Positions 9,521 to 18,379 of a stretch of 64,000 bases of DNA are shown here, piece after piece. The notes beneath the pieces were generated by a model. The model searched no databases, was not told where the DNA came from, and saw nothing but the letters and a program-made list of their open reading frames with translations. This DNA comes from Rhizobium acidisoli. GTDB lineage: Bacteria; Pseudomonadota; Alphaproteobacteria; Rhizobiales; Rhizobiaceae. The stretch is taken from contig NZ_CP034998.1 of the NCBI RefSeq assembly GCF_002531755.2, positions 1,860,001 to 1,924,000 on the forward strand, read 5' to 3'. A program made the position numbers and the translations under genes. Position 1 is the stretch's first letter. Each line of letters starts with the position of its first letter.

Positions 9521-9955
9521 TCAGCCGGCGATATAGGCCTTGATTTCCTCGGCCTCGCGCTCGACTTCGGCGATGCGCGATTTCACCACGTCGCCGATCG
9601 AGATGATGCCGACAAGCTTGCCGTTGTGTTCCACCGGCACGTGGCGGAAACGGCGGCTGGTCATCAGTTCCATCAGCTCGTTGACGGTCGTCTCCTCATG
9701 GCAGCGGTAGACCTTCGCGGTCATGACCTGGGCCAGCGTCTGGTCGAGGCCGTCCTTGCCATGTTTGGCGATGGCATGCACGAGATCGCGCTCGGTGAAC
9801 ATGCCCGAAATCCGGTTTTCCATGCCGACGACAACGATAGCGCCGATCCTCTTCTTGCTGAGGATGACCGCCGCTTCGGCGACGGTGGTGTTCGGCCCGG
9901 CGGTGAAAACGTCCCTGCCCTTCAGGTCGAGAATTGCTTTGACTGAACTGGTCAT
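9521..9955 (-). CDS. CBS domain pair protein
   Basis: Cytosolic protein of 144 residues made of two CBS domains (about residues 10-70 and 78-138) and nothing else. The CBS signatures RIGAIVVV, GMFTERDL, FRHVPV and LVGIISIGDVV are visible. Such stand-alone pairs bind adenine nucleotides and act as energy or redox sensors on partner proteins. No partner is indicated here; it has its own upstream gap and converges on the patatin gene. Confidence 0.9.
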   Translation of the reverse strand: MTSSVKAILDLKGRDVFTAGPNTTVAEAAVILSKKRIGAIVVVGMENRISGMFTERDLVHAIAKHGKDGLDQTLAQVMTAKVYRCHEETTVNELMELMTSRRFRHVPVEHNGKLVGIISIGDVVKSRIAEVEREAEEIKAYIAG

Positions 9956-10046
9956 TCGAACCTCCTATGTCCGTGATCCACTTGTCACAGGCATCCGCGG
10001 CGGTTTCTCCCCCCATCGCGGATAGGTCGATGGTGCACTGACAGGC

Positions 10047-10838
10047 TCAGGATTGCAACATATCCTTCTGCGTATCGGCGGCTTCCATCACTGGTGGGCG
10101 CGGCGCCCGGTCGAACAGTGAAAACAGCAGGAAACCGAAGACGAAACCGCCGATATGGGCGTCCCAGGCAATGGGCTGATCGCTATCGCCGACGAGCGGG
10201 ATGCCGACGGCGATCAGGGCGTTGCCGACCAGCCAGAGCAGCATGAAGATGACGACGGTGCGGCTCTGCAGCGCCTCGGCGATGGACAGCCGGGCATTGA
10301 GATGCGCAGGCAGCATCGGCCGCCGTTCGGCCGGAAAGGCGAATCGGCACGCAGCCCCCATCAGCCCGGAGATGACGCCCGACGCGCCGATCAAAAGCGT
10401 CACATCCCCCCAATTCAGCACCGCGTGCAGGGCCGCGGAAGCGACGGCCGAGAAAAGCCAGAAGAGCACAAAACGCAGCGTCCCGATGCGGCGTACCACC
10501 GGTGCGCCGAAGGCCATCAGCCAGAAGCCGTTGAAGACGATATGCTGGACGCTGCCATGCAGGAGTGAATAGGTGACGGGCGTCCAGAACAGCTCCGGCC
10601 CCTGCTGCGACAGCGGAATCACATAGCGGGCGGGCACGAAGCCGAAGGTGAAGAACAGCCAGCTTAGCGCATCGTCGGAGAGCACGAGCTCCTGCACCGC
10701 ATAGATGACCACAAGCAGACAAAGGCTGAAGAACAGCGCCGGTGGAAGGTTGAAGACCGGCACGCGCGGCGGCTTTGCCGGCGGCTGGACCTCGGGAGGT
10801 TCGGGCGCCTTGTGCGGCTCGGCCGTCTGCTCATTCAT
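10047..10838 (-). CDS. rhomboid family intramembrane serine protease
   Basis: Inner-membrane protease of 263 residues with about six transmembrane helices. The catalytic Ser is S153 in GASG and the catalytic His is H228 in AHIGGFVFG; the supporting HGSVQHIVFN motif spans residues 94-103. The N-terminal 30 residues are proline-rich and cytoplasmic. The frame is open for 16 codons upstream of the chosen ATG, but that part does not resemble the family. A terminator-like hairpin on the same strand lies 47 bases upstream and probably separates it from a small RNA. Confidence 0.92.
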   Translation of the reverse strand: MNEQTAEPHKAPEPPEVQPPAKPPRVPVFNLPPALFFSLCLLVVIYAVQELVLSDDALSWLFFTFGFVPARYVIPLSQQGPELFWTPVTYSLLHGSVQHIVFNGFWLMAFGAPVVRRIGTLRFVLFWLFSAVASAALHAVLNWGDVTLLIGASGVISGLMGAACRFAFPAERRPMLPAHLNARLSIAEALQSRTVVIFMLLWLVGNALIAVGIPLVGDSDQPIAWDAHIGGFVFGFLLFSLFDRAPRPPVMEAADTQKDMLQS

Positions 10839-10884
10839 TTCAGTATCGCCTCGTTGAGGCCACAGCCATACAGGAGCACCTGTC

Positions 10885-10915
10885 AAAAAAAAAGCCGTCC
10901 GAAGTGCCGGACGGC
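10885..10915 (-). terminator. intrinsic terminator reading leftward
   Basis: On the minus strand a perfect 8-bp stem (GCCGTCCG / CGGACGGC, 6-base loop) is followed directly by nine T residues. This is a strong Rho-independent terminator, yet no protein gene ends here: it lies upstream of the rhomboid gene. It therefore probably ends a non-coding transcript. Confidence 0.75.
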
Positions 10916-11060
10916 ATACCGGAGTTCAAGGAAAGACCTCGGCCCGGGCAGGTTGTGCTGAACTTCGAAAGTCGAAGCGATGGCTGGACAGTGCCACGAC
11001 AGGTACCGCATCTCAACCGAAACCCTTTCTTAACCTTAACCGCCGCGACTTGGCATGAAA
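10885..11060 (-). ncRNA. candidate trans-acting small RNA
   Basis: The gap 10839-11130 contains no convincing gene but ends on the minus strand in a strong intrinsic terminator. Upstream of it the RNA could form a CTTCGA / TCGAAG hairpin (10963-10977) that competes with an AGTTCA / TGAACT pairing (10923-10928 with 10959-10964). The 5' end is not defined; I set it loosely near the TTAACC-rich stretch at 11033-11042. An orphan terminator plus internal structure is the usual look of a rhizobial sRNA. I cannot name the family. Confidence 0.42.
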
Positions 11061-11130
11061 TCCGCAAGGTAGAGCCTGTAGGGGCAATGACTGCCCGAAA
11101 ATGACCCGGAATGGGACAGGTTGGTGAAAA

Positions 11131-11748
11131 ATGCGTGTGCAAACGACCATCGAAATTTTTGACTACTGGAACCGTATCCGCGGCGCAGCCGATGCGCCGC
11201 TGAAAGCGCAGGTCGAACCCTCCGCTGTCCCCCATCTGCTCCAGAGTCTGTTCATTCTCGAGACCCGCGAGGAAGGCGACATCGCCTTCCGGCTCGCCGG
11301 CACCCGCATCTGCGATCTGTTCGGCCGGGACCTGCGCGGCGCACGCTTCTCCTCACTTTGGGCAAACGGCCAGCACGCCGACATCGAACGCACCGCGATG
11401 GGCGTCATGGACCATGTCCTGCCGGCCCTGTTCAACGCCACCGGCTACAGCACCGTCGGTCATCAGGCCTCCTTCGAGATCATCATGATGCCGCTGCGCT
11501 CGCCGGGCGGCGCCTGCGACCGGCTGCTCGGCGCAATCGCACCGACGGCGGCCGCGAGCTGGCTGGAGATCGTGCCGCTCGAATTCCTGGCTCTCGACCG
11601 CAGCCGTCTGCTGCCCGGAAAATTCGGCAACGCTGAAGCCGCTGAGCTGCGCCCTATCAACGAAATCGTCGCCGCCAAAAGCGCCGGTTTCGGCCAGGTC
11701 ATGCGCCGCATGGTGTCGCAGTTGCTGACGAGTGCGGAGGCGCGCTGA
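11131..11748 (+). CDS. PAS domain protein (PAS_5-like)
   Basis: Cytosolic protein of 205 residues. Residues 10-150 resemble the alphaproteobacterial PAS_5 type: an IFDYWNRIRG opening and a core FRLAGTRICDLFGRDLRG. There is no output domain, so it may sense a ligand and act through a partner, or be a regulator found only in this group. The ribosome site is weak (GACAGGTTGG). The next gene encodes a PilZ protein about 120 bases downstream; the pairing could be meaningful but no function is established. Confidence 0.75.
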   Translation: MRVQTTIEIFDYWNRIRGAADAPLKAQVEPSAVPHLLQSLFILETREEGDIAFRLAGTRICDLFGRDLRGARFSSLWANGQHADIERTAMGVMDHVLPALFNATGYSTVGHQASFEIIMMPLRSPGGACDRLLGAIAPTAAASWLEIVPLEFLALDRSRLLPGKFGNAEAAELRPINEIVAAKSAGFGQVMRRMVSQLLTSAEAR

Positions 11749-11871
11749 CAGTCCCGTTTCAGGACATCGGACATACTCGTTTTCGGCTATATGAGAATGA
11801 GGCAAAACAACCTTCTGTTAATGGATTGCGGGTAATGATCGGTCTCTCAGATTTCATAAAGAAGCCTTTTG

Positions 11872-12483
11872 ATGCACTCGTTCCAGCCAGCTCAGACGCA
11901 AAGACCTGCGCCGCGCCCTGAACAGGGCGTTTTTCAGCGTGTGCCCATCAATATGCAGGGCCGGCTGATGCTTGCCAGTTACGAGGAGTTCGAATGCATG
12001 GTGATCGACATGTCGCCTGGCGACATGTACGTCACCTGCCTTGGCCGGCCACGCACCAACGAACGTGTCGTTGCCTATATCGACCATCTCGGCCGCGTCG
12101 AAGGTTATGTCCAGACGCTTGATGGCCGCGGCTTCACCATGTCGATCAACGCCACCGAGCGGAAGCGGGAAAAGCTCGCCGCCCAGCTCACCTGGCTTGC
12201 CAACAAACATGAGCTCGGCCTGCCGGAAGATCGTCGCCATGACCGTCTGACGCCACGCGATACGAATACCGAACTGACGCTTGAGGACGGCACGCGTTAT
12301 ACCTGCCGGATCATGGACCTTTCGCTATCGGGCGCCGCCGTCGACGTCGAGATGCGCCCGTCGATCGGAACCGCAGTGCGGCTCGGCAACATGCGCGGCC
12401 GCGTCGTCCGCCATTTCGTCGAAGGTGTGGCGATCGAATTCCTGTCGATCCAGTCCCGCGAGACGCTACGCGAATTCCTCTAA
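11872..12483 (+). CDS. PilZ domain protein, probably two PilZ-like modules
   Basis: Cytosolic protein of 203 residues. The C-terminal PilZ domain (about 120-203) has the c-di-GMP-binding pattern: RHDRLTPR followed by DLSLSGAAV. The first half (about 20-110) repeats a weaker version, RVPINMQGR followed by DMSPGDMYV, so the protein seems to be a tandem PilZ. It probably binds c-di-GMP and controls motility, polysaccharide or cell-cycle functions. I use the ATG at 11872; a TTG lies one codon earlier. Its TAA stop is formed by the first bases of the repeat element that follows. Confidence 0.85.
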   Translation: MHSFQPAQTQRPAPRPEQGVFQRVPINMQGRLMLASYEEFECMVIDMSPGDMYVTCLGRPRTNERVVAYIDHLGRVEGYVQTLDGRGFTMSINATERKREKLAAQLTWLANKHELGLPEDRRHDRLTPRDTNTELTLEDGTRYTCRIMDLSLSGAAVDVEMRPSIGTAVRLGNMRGRVVRHFVEGVAIEFLSIQSRETLREFL

Positions 12484-12588
12484 AGCATGTCGCGCAAAAG
12501 TGTGCTGCGGTTTTGCGGCAACGACATGCGTAAAAATAAAGAGCTAAAGCGCAAGGAGCGAATCTGAAAGATCGCGACGCGCTTTAGC
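12484..12588 (+). repeat. two-palindrome intergenic repeat, RIME-like, copy A
   Basis: Module 1 has GCATGTCG (12485-12492) pairing with CGACATGC (12522-12529). A spacer of GTAAAAATAAAGAG type follows, then module 2 with CTAAAGCGC (12544-12552) pairing with GCGCTTTAG (12579-12587). Copies at 36413 (inverted) and 62964 share sequence, and one at 18380 shares the architecture. This matches the described rhizobial intergenic mosaic elements (RIME). The rest of the gap to 12796 contains only a small CCGGG/CCCGG hairpin and no gene. Confidence 0.8.
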
Positions 12589-12796
12589 AGACAGTTGATC
12601 ATGTGACGGTGCTGCCAATGCGCTTGCCGGGCGCGCACCCGGTCAGGTCCTGTTGACAAGCTTGAGTTTCACGGCAAGACATCTGCCAGCGGCAATGAAT
12701 TAGGCTTCGGAAACCCGGAGCGAAATCCTGTCGCAAGTCGTTCCTACCATTCAGCCATAGATATTATGAGTAGAACAACCTGCGACAGGCAGAACG

Positions 12797-13771
12797 ATGT
12801 CGGCTCTCTATCCGGAAATCGAACCCTATGATCATGGCCTGCTCGACACGGGCGACGGCAACCTGATCTATTGGGAGGCCAGTGGCAATCCGGCTGGCCG
12901 GCCGACGCTGGTGCTGCATGGCGGGCCCGGCTCCGGCTGTTCGACGACGGCACGGCGCTATTTCGATCCGGACGCTTACCGAATCATTCTGTTCGATCAG
13001 CGCAATTGCGGCCGCAGTCTGCCGAGCGCTGCCGATCCCGAAACCGATCTCTCCCTCAACACCACTTGGCATCTTGTTGCCGATATCGAACGGCTGCGGG
13101 TCTTCTTCGATATCGACACCTGGCTCGTTTTCGGCAATTCCTGGGGCTCGACACTGGCGCTCGCCTATGCCGAAACCCATCCGCAGCGCGTCGCAGCGAT
13201 CGTCATATCAGGCGTGACCACCACGAGGCGCTCGGAAGTCGACTGGCTCTATCGCGGCATGGCGCCGCTTTTCCCGGAAGAATGGCACCGTTTCCGCCAG
13301 GCGGCGTCATCGGGCAGCCGGGAGCAAGACCAGGACATGGTTGCCGCCTATCATCATCTCCTCAACCATCCCGACTCAGAGACGCGCCTGAAGGCGGCGC
13401 GCGACTGGCATGACTGGGAAGCGGCTTCCATCCTGCTCGCCGATCCTGAAGGCCTGCCGCGCCGCTGGGCCGATCCGGCTTATTTGCTGACGCGCGCCCG
13501 CATCATCACCCACTATTTTGCCAATGGCGCCTGGCTGGATGACGGCCAGCTTTTGAACAATGCCGACCGGCTGGCAGGCATTCCGGCGATCCTGCTGCAG
13601 GGGCGGTTCGATATCGAGGCGCCGCTGGTCACTGCCTGGGAACTGGCCCGCGCCTGGCCGCAAAGCGAGCTGCAGATTCTTCCGCATGCTGCCCATTCCA
13701 CCGCAAATCCCGATATGAGCGCCGCGATCGTCGCCGCCACCGATCGATTTCGCCATCTCCATCAAAAATAA
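12797..13771 (+). CDS. pip: proline iminopeptidase
   Basis: Alpha/beta hydrolase of 324 residues, peptidase family S33, that removes N-terminal proline from peptides in the cytosol. HGGPGSG at 41-47 is the oxyanion loop, FDQRNCGRS at 66-74 is diagnostic for the family, and nucleophile S115 lies in GNSWGS. GRFDIEAP and LPHAAHS near the C-terminus supply Asp and His. Length is standard. It stands alone between a repeat element and a 365-base gap. Confidence 0.92.
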   Translation: MSALYPEIEPYDHGLLDTGDGNLIYWEASGNPAGRPTLVLHGGPGSGCSTTARRYFDPDAYRIILFDQRNCGRSLPSAADPETDLSLNTTWHLVADIERLRVFFDIDTWLVFGNSWGSTLALAYAETHPQRVAAIVISGVTTTRRSEVDWLYRGMAPLFPEEWHRFRQAASSGSREQDQDMVAAYHHLLNHPDSETRLKAARDWHDWEAASILLADPEGLPRRWADPAYLLTRARIITHYFANGAWLDDGQLLNNADRLAGIPAILLQGRFDIEAPLVTAWELARAWPQSELQILPHAAHSTANPDMSAAIVAATDRFRHLHQK

Positions 13772-14136
13772 TTTTGCCGCCCAAATCCGGAATCCGAGCG
13801 ACAGCCAGCTTTCGAGCGCGTCGAATCCGCCGATTCCAGCGGCATTGCCGGCCGGCTCCGCGCCGCCGGACCGCAAACGGCCCTTACCCGGCTCAACGAA
13901 AATCCTTAACGCCAGGACGGCAGTGCAGGCTTTTCGCGGGTCAAAGCCTTGTTGCGGGAATTACAATTTTAATCGATTTCGAGACAAATACGCGTCGAAT
14001 TTTATTCGCATTCGAGATTGTTTTTAGTCAAGTTTTCCAGGCATTTGAATCAACTAAGCCTTTAATTCTATTGCGTAATTTTCCGTGAGATAAAAACGTC
14101 CGTGTCATTGTCGCCTCAACTTACGGGGAGACGGCA
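13772..14136. other. intergenic region without recognised feature
   Basis: These 365 bases separate pip from the BTLCP gene. The first half is GC-rich, the second (from about 13960) is notably AT-rich and probably contains the promoter of the downstream gene. I see no open frame with protein character, no strong hairpin and no repeat. Confidence 0.5.
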
Positions 14137-14742
14137 ATGACAATTGCAAACATCTGGAAAGGCGGCCTTCTGGCCGGTGCCCTCATGATGGCAATGGCGG
14201 GTTCGGGACAAGCGATGCCCGCCAGCATGGCCCTGGCAGGCAATGCAAGCCCGCCGATCGGGCACTATGAATTCTGCAAGGCAAATCCGACGGAATGTTC
14301 CTTTGCCGGCGGCGATGCCGGGCCGGCCATCCTCACCGAGGATCGCTGGAAGGAAATTCTCAAGGTCAACTACACCGTCAATTCGACGATCCAGCCGGAG
14401 ACGGATGAACAGATCTACGGCGTCGAAGAACGCTGGGCCTATCCCACGACGGTCGGCGACTGTGAGGATTACGCCCTGCTGAAGCGCAAGATGTTGATCG
14501 AAGACGGCTTCTCGCCATCCGACACGCTGATCACCGTCGTGCTGCAGCCGAACGGCGAAGGCCATGCCGTGCTGACTGTTCGTACCGATCACGGCGACTT
14601 CATTCTCGACAACATGCGCAACAAGGTGCTGCTGTGGTCGGATACCGAATACACCTACCTGAAGCGTCAGTCCGCCGACAATCCGGCCCGCTGGTCGAAG
14701 CTCCAGGACGGGCGCGCTGTCGCGGTCGGTAGCGTCAAGTAA
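14137..14742 (+). CDS. bacterial transglutaminase-like cysteine protease (BTLCP)
   Basis: Exported protein of 201 residues with a signal peptide over residues 1-26 (ending GSGQA). The papain-like triad of the BTLCP family is visible: C109 in VGDCEDYA, H143 in EGHAVLTV and D158 in ILDN. In other bacteria members such as LapG cleave surface adhesins at the periplasm under c-di-GMP control; a LapD partner is not in the window, and many rhizobial copies have no known target. A GGGGAG ribosome site lies before the ATG, and a strong terminator follows about 80 bases after the stop. Confidence 0.88.
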   Translation: MTIANIWKGGLLAGALMMAMAGSGQAMPASMALAGNASPPIGHYEFCKANPTECSFAGGDAGPAILTEDRWKEILKVNYTVNSTIQPETDEQIYGVEERWAYPTTVGDCEDYALLKRKMLIEDGFSPSDTLITVVLQPNGEGHAVLTVRTDHGDFILDNMRNKVLLWSDTEYTYLKRQSADNPARWSKLQDGRAVAVGSVK

Positions 14743-14819
14743 GAACAGCCTGCCGGCTCATGCCGGTTGCAGCCTGCGGCCCGGTCAGTCCCCGCATCCC
14801 GTCCCCGACCGGCGCCCAA

Positions 14820-14860
14820 GAGCCGTTCCCGCTGTCCCGGGAACGGCTCGCTCTTTTTTT
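14820..14860 (+). terminator. intrinsic terminator after the BTLCP gene
   Basis: A perfect 12-bp stem (GAGCCGTTCCCG / CGGGAACGGCTC, 6-base loop) is followed by seven T residues. It ends the transcript of the BTLCP gene. Confidence 0.88.
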
Positions 14861-15006
14861 GGACAGGCTTTTGTCCGCAGGCGCCCCACGCCCCTGCAAT
14901 CTTAGTGAATTATTAACCGTGCCGGTCCGATCATGCCGATCAGACTCATCATCGGCACCGGCGGCTCATGTTCCTCCTGCGGCGGACCGAAACACGAAGC
15001 ACCGCC

Positions 15007-15753
15007 ATGAGCCATGCCGCGCACAGCGCACCCGACGAGCAGCCGCTTATTTCCATGGGGTTTCTCCTCCGCACCATGGCGGTGATCGCCGTTCTTGCGG
15101 TGCTGACCGTCGCCATCAGCATCGGCGGCCGTTGGTTTGGCCGGCATATCTCGCTTGCCGGCAACACCGACAGCACCGCCGATATCACGCTGGCCATTGG
15201 CCGCGACACCGTGAAATTCCCCGAGAATGCGATCCGCTTCCCGAGTCAGAGGCATGATGGTGCGGCCGAGCGTGTCGATCTCTACCTCGCCTGGCCGGAG
15301 ATGCAGGGCTACGGCAAGGAAAACCACATTCGATTCGACGATATCGGCCAATCCTCCGGCCTGATCTTCCTGCAACTGACCCAGAGCACCATGTCGCGCG
15401 ATATGTCCGGGCGGCTGGAGCCGATCTATTCACACCTGCTCGAAGGACCGGCAGAGCCCTTCCGCGACGGCCTGACGCTGCACCGTCTTCGCGCCGACGC
15501 GGGTTACGGCGACGAGGTGCTGCTGACGGCGCCTGTCAAGGGCGGGCCGGATTACGTCGTGCGCTGCATCCTGCCTTCAGCCCCGGACAAGGCAGCGAGC
15601 GGGGATTGTCAGCGCGATATCAAAGTCGGCAGGGATCTCAGCGTCCTCTACCGCTTTTCAAGCAGCCATCTTAACGACTGGGAACATATTGATGCCGCTA
15701 TCCGCATCTTTGTGGAGGCGCGCCTTATGAACCGTTCTGCGACAAGTCCCTAA
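15007..15753 (+). CDS. conserved hypothetical membrane-anchored protein
   Basis: Protein of 248 residues of no family I know. A short cytoplasmic N-terminus is followed by one transmembrane helix (about residues 18-40), and about 200 residues then face the periplasm, without recognised motifs. An in-frame ATG at 14968 would add 13 basic residues; I prefer 15007 but the ribosome site is poor for both. It lies upstream of the D,D-carboxypeptidase, which may point to an envelope role (weak inference). Confidence 0.7.
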   Translation: MSHAAHSAPDEQPLISMGFLLRTMAVIAVLAVLTVAISIGGRWFGRHISLAGNTDSTADITLAIGRDTVKFPENAIRFPSQRHDGAAERVDLYLAWPEMQGYGKENHIRFDDIGQSSGLIFLQLTQSTMSRDMSGRLEPIYSHLLEGPAEPFRDGLTLHRLRADAGYGDEVLLTAPVKGGPDYVVRCILPSAPDKAASGDCQRDIKVGRDLSVLYRFSSSHLNDWEHIDAAIRIFVEARLMNRSATSP

Positions 15754-15888
15754 AATGCTCCCCGGACAGCGAAATAAACGATTCATCATAAACGGATTGG
15801 TAACGCCCAATCGGTAAATTCAAAAGACGGGCTGTACTGCGGGAGGCGTGCCGTCCCGACGCCGAAATCCGAATGCCAAATATCTGAA

Positions 15889-17463
15889 ATGCAAGCGAAG
15901 AGTGGAATAGTGTCAAGGTCAGTCTCCTCCGTATCATCGTCCCGATCCGGCAGCTTTTTTGCAAAGCTCATGGCGATCCTTTCGGTGGCCCTCACGGTCG
16001 TCCTGGTCGATTCGGTCAGTGCCGAAGCGGAAGCGGCGAATTCGAAATATGCGGGCATCGTCGTCGACGCCAAGACCGGCAACGTTCTCTACAGCGAGAA
16101 TGCCGACCGGCTGCAATATCCGGCCTCGCTGACCAAGATGATGACCATCTACATGACCTTCGAGGCGCTGGAGCAGGGTCGCATCCGTCTCGATACGCCG
16201 GTTCCCTTCTCCGCCCATGCGGCAGCTCAGGCGCCGACCAAGCTCGGCGTTCGCGCCGGCGGCACGATCACCGTCGAACAGGGCATTCTCGGCCTCGTCA
16301 CCCTGTCGGCCAATGATGCCGCAACCGCGCTCGGCGAAATGCTCGGCGGCGGCAGCGAGGATCGCTTCGCCCAGCTGATGACCGCCAAGGCGCATGCGCT
16401 CGGCATGACCCGCACCACCTATCGCAACGCCAACGGCCTGCCGAATACGGCGCAGATGACGACGGCGCGCGATCAGGCCCGTCTCGGTATCGCCCTTCGC
16501 CAGCATTTCCCGCAATATTACGGCTATTTCGCCACACGCGCCTTCAAGTTCGGTACCCGCACGATCCGCAGCCACAATCGCCTCGTCGGTTCGGTGCGCG
16601 GCGTCGACGGCATCAAGACCGGATATACTCGCGCTGCCGGCTTCAATCTGGTGAGCTCCGTGCAGGTCGACGGCAAGTCGATCGTCGGTGTCGTGCTCGG
16701 CGGCGCCTCGACGCCTGCCCGCGACGCCCAGATGCGTAATCTGATCGCCACCTATCTGCCGAAGGCATCGAGCCGCGGCGGATCGTCGGCACTGATCGCT
16801 GAGGCAGCCCCTGCCCCGGCGATGATCGTGACGCCGGCTCCGGTCATGCCGCAGAAGGCCCAGCCGCAAGTGGCAAAGACGATCACCGCAGCGCAGCCGC
16901 CGGTTTCAGCAGCCGCTGCCGATCTCAGCCTGCCGCATAAAGGCCCGCTGCCGGATGCCCGTTATCAGGTCGCCGAGACCGAAGTCGCCTATACCGAAAC
17001 CGCTCAGCCGAAATCCGACAATCCGCTGGTCGCCCAGCCGATGCCGGCGCCGACCAAGGTCAAGACCACGACCTTCAAGCAGCAGGCATCGCTCACCGCG
17101 CCGAAGCCGGCACCCGCTTCCGTACAGCCGGAACAGGCCGATACGGCGGTCGACAACGTCACCACCGCTTCGACCACCCCAACCTCGGCCGGCGCCGCTT
17201 CAAGCAATAATGGCCCGACCGGCTGGGTCGTGCAGGTCGGCGTTTCGCCGAGCCGGCAGATGGCCATGGATCTTCTGGAGAGCGCCAAGAGCAAGGGCGG
17301 CAAGGCACTGGCCTCGGCAAAGCCTTTCGCCGTCGCCTATGCCGCCGGCGGTGACCAGCTTTACCGCGCTCGCTTCGGCGGTTTCGACGACCAGCACGAT
17401 GCGGTCAATGCCTGCAAGGCCTTGAAGAAGGCCGGTATCAAGTGCTGGGCGGCTGCCCAATGA
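15889..17463 (+). CDS. D-alanyl-D-alanine carboxypeptidase with C-terminal SPOR domain
   Basis: Penicillin-binding protein of class S11, 524 residues, that trims the terminal D-Ala of peptidoglycan pentapeptides in the periplasm. The three active-site motifs are SLTK at 80-83, SAN at 140-142 and KTG at 243-245. A signal peptide or anchor covers about 24-46. A long Ala/Pro-rich linker (about 300-440) leads to a SPOR domain (about 445-524), which binds denuded glycan and usually brings proteins to the division septum. The SPOR fusion replaces the amphipathic anchor of enteric PBP5-type enzymes and is typical of alphaproteobacteria. Confidence 0.93.
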   Translation: MQAKSGIVSRSVSSVSSSRSGSFFAKLMAILSVALTVVLVDSVSAEAEAANSKYAGIVVDAKTGNVLYSENADRLQYPASLTKMMTIYMTFEALEQGRIRLDTPVPFSAHAAAQAPTKLGVRAGGTITVEQGILGLVTLSANDAATALGEMLGGGSEDRFAQLMTAKAHALGMTRTTYRNANGLPNTAQMTTARDQARLGIALRQHFPQYYGYFATRAFKFGTRTIRSHNRLVGSVRGVDGIKTGYTRAAGFNLVSSVQVDGKSIVGVVLGGASTPARDAQMRNLIATYLPKASSRGGSSALIAEAAPAPAMIVTPAPVMPQKAQPQVAKTITAAQPPVSAAAADLSLPHKGPLPDARYQVAETEVAYTETAQPKSDNPLVAQPMPAPTKVKTTTFKQQASLTAPKPAPASVQPEQADTAVDNVTTASTTPTSAGAASSNNGPTGWVVQVGVSPSRQMAMDLLESAKSKGGKALASAKPFAVAYAAGGDQLYRARFGGFDDQHDAVNACKALKKAGIKCWAAAQ

Positions 17464-17576
17464 GCTATTCGGTGCTGCCTGCAACATGGCCGGCGGCATC
17501 GGTAACGGCCGGAATCGGTGTTTGCGTTTCCGGCCATCGTTCTTGAACTCGATCAGTATGGCGTACGGGGAAAACA

Positions 17577-17852
17577 ATGGCGATCAATGAGAATGTTCCG
17601 GGAATGCCTTCAGACCGCCGCATGGCAGCCAAGGGGCGTTCATCGCTGCATCCGTTGCACGAGGCGGCGATGCGGCTAGCCGAGATCGGCCTGCAGCGGC
17701 CGAAGGCGAAGTCTCCGAAGACCCGCGACCTCATCAATCTGCTGCTTTGCCATGGTGCCCGCGCCTGGCGCTATTCCCAGCCCGAAGCCCGCATCCATCT
17801 GCATGTGACCTCGCCTGATGGCAGCGCGCCGGTGCAACTGCGCCTGCGCTAA
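17577..17852 (+). CDS. small conserved hypothetical protein
   Basis: Protein of 91 residues, basic, without signal peptide or membrane segment. I do not recognise it beyond a likely rhizobial conserved protein. The ATG follows GGGGAAAACA. Codon use is like its neighbours, and no antisense frame is better. Function unknown. Confidence 0.6.
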   Translation: MAINENVPGMPSDRRMAAKGRSSLHPLHEAAMRLAEIGLQRPKAKSPKTRDLINLLLCHGARAWRYSQPEARIHLHVTSPDGSAPVQLRLR

Positions 17853-17901
17853 AGTTTGGTGCTACCGCCCAGACCGGAGACGTGTTTTTGGGTGACAGGC
17901 G

Positions 17902-18339
17902 TTAGAGCAGGCCAAGTTCCGTCAGCTCGCGGCGAAGGTCCGCGGGCATTTCGACGGTGCCGGCGCCGAGGCTCATCAGGTCACGCGGGACATCATCCTC
18001 AGTGTAATAACGCCAGCCCTGGAAGGGACGCTTCGGCTGCACAGCCGTCTCGATGACCTCCGGGCCGAGCATCAGCCGGCAGCGCGAGATGCCCTCGCCG
18101 TCGGTAAAGCTCTCGATGCCGAGCAGTTTCTGCCGCGCCTGTACCTGCCCCTTGATCACCCAGTAAAGCGAGCCGCCGTCAAGCAGCTCCTCCATGCGCT
18201 TCGGCACCATGCGCGTCGTGTGCACCGAATGCGGCTCGAGGCCGGCGGCGATGGCGCGCAGCGACCGCTCCGCCACCCATTCGCGCAGATCGTCTATCGA
18301 GTCGGCGCCGACACAGAGTTTGATGAGATGCAATGCCAT
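17902..18339 (-). CDS. DUF1489 family protein
   Basis: Cytosolic protein of 145 residues that fits DUF1489, a family confined mostly to alphaproteobacteria with no known function. The N-terminus MALHLIKLCVG and the central MPKR-type block VPKRMEELLDGGSLYWVIKG are its recognisable parts. The frame opens 13 codons earlier, but MALHLIKL is the family start. It is transcribed leftward and converges on the small gene before it. Confidence 0.82.
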   Translation of the reverse strand: MALHLIKLCVGADSIDDLREWVAERSLRAIAAGLEPHSVHTTRMVPKRMEELLDGGSLYWVIKGQVQARQKLLGIESFTDGEGISRCRLMLGPEVIETAVQPKRPFQGWRYYTEDDVPRDLMSLGAGTVEMPADLRRELTELGLL

Positions 18340-18379
18340 GCCGCCGTTGAAATCCTTTTGGCGGCAGGCGTCAAGCATC

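Noticed and set aside
10840..11235. A 131-codon leftward open frame across the small RNA region
   Set aside because: It overlaps the PAS gene start, has no protein-like composition and would run through the intrinsic terminator.
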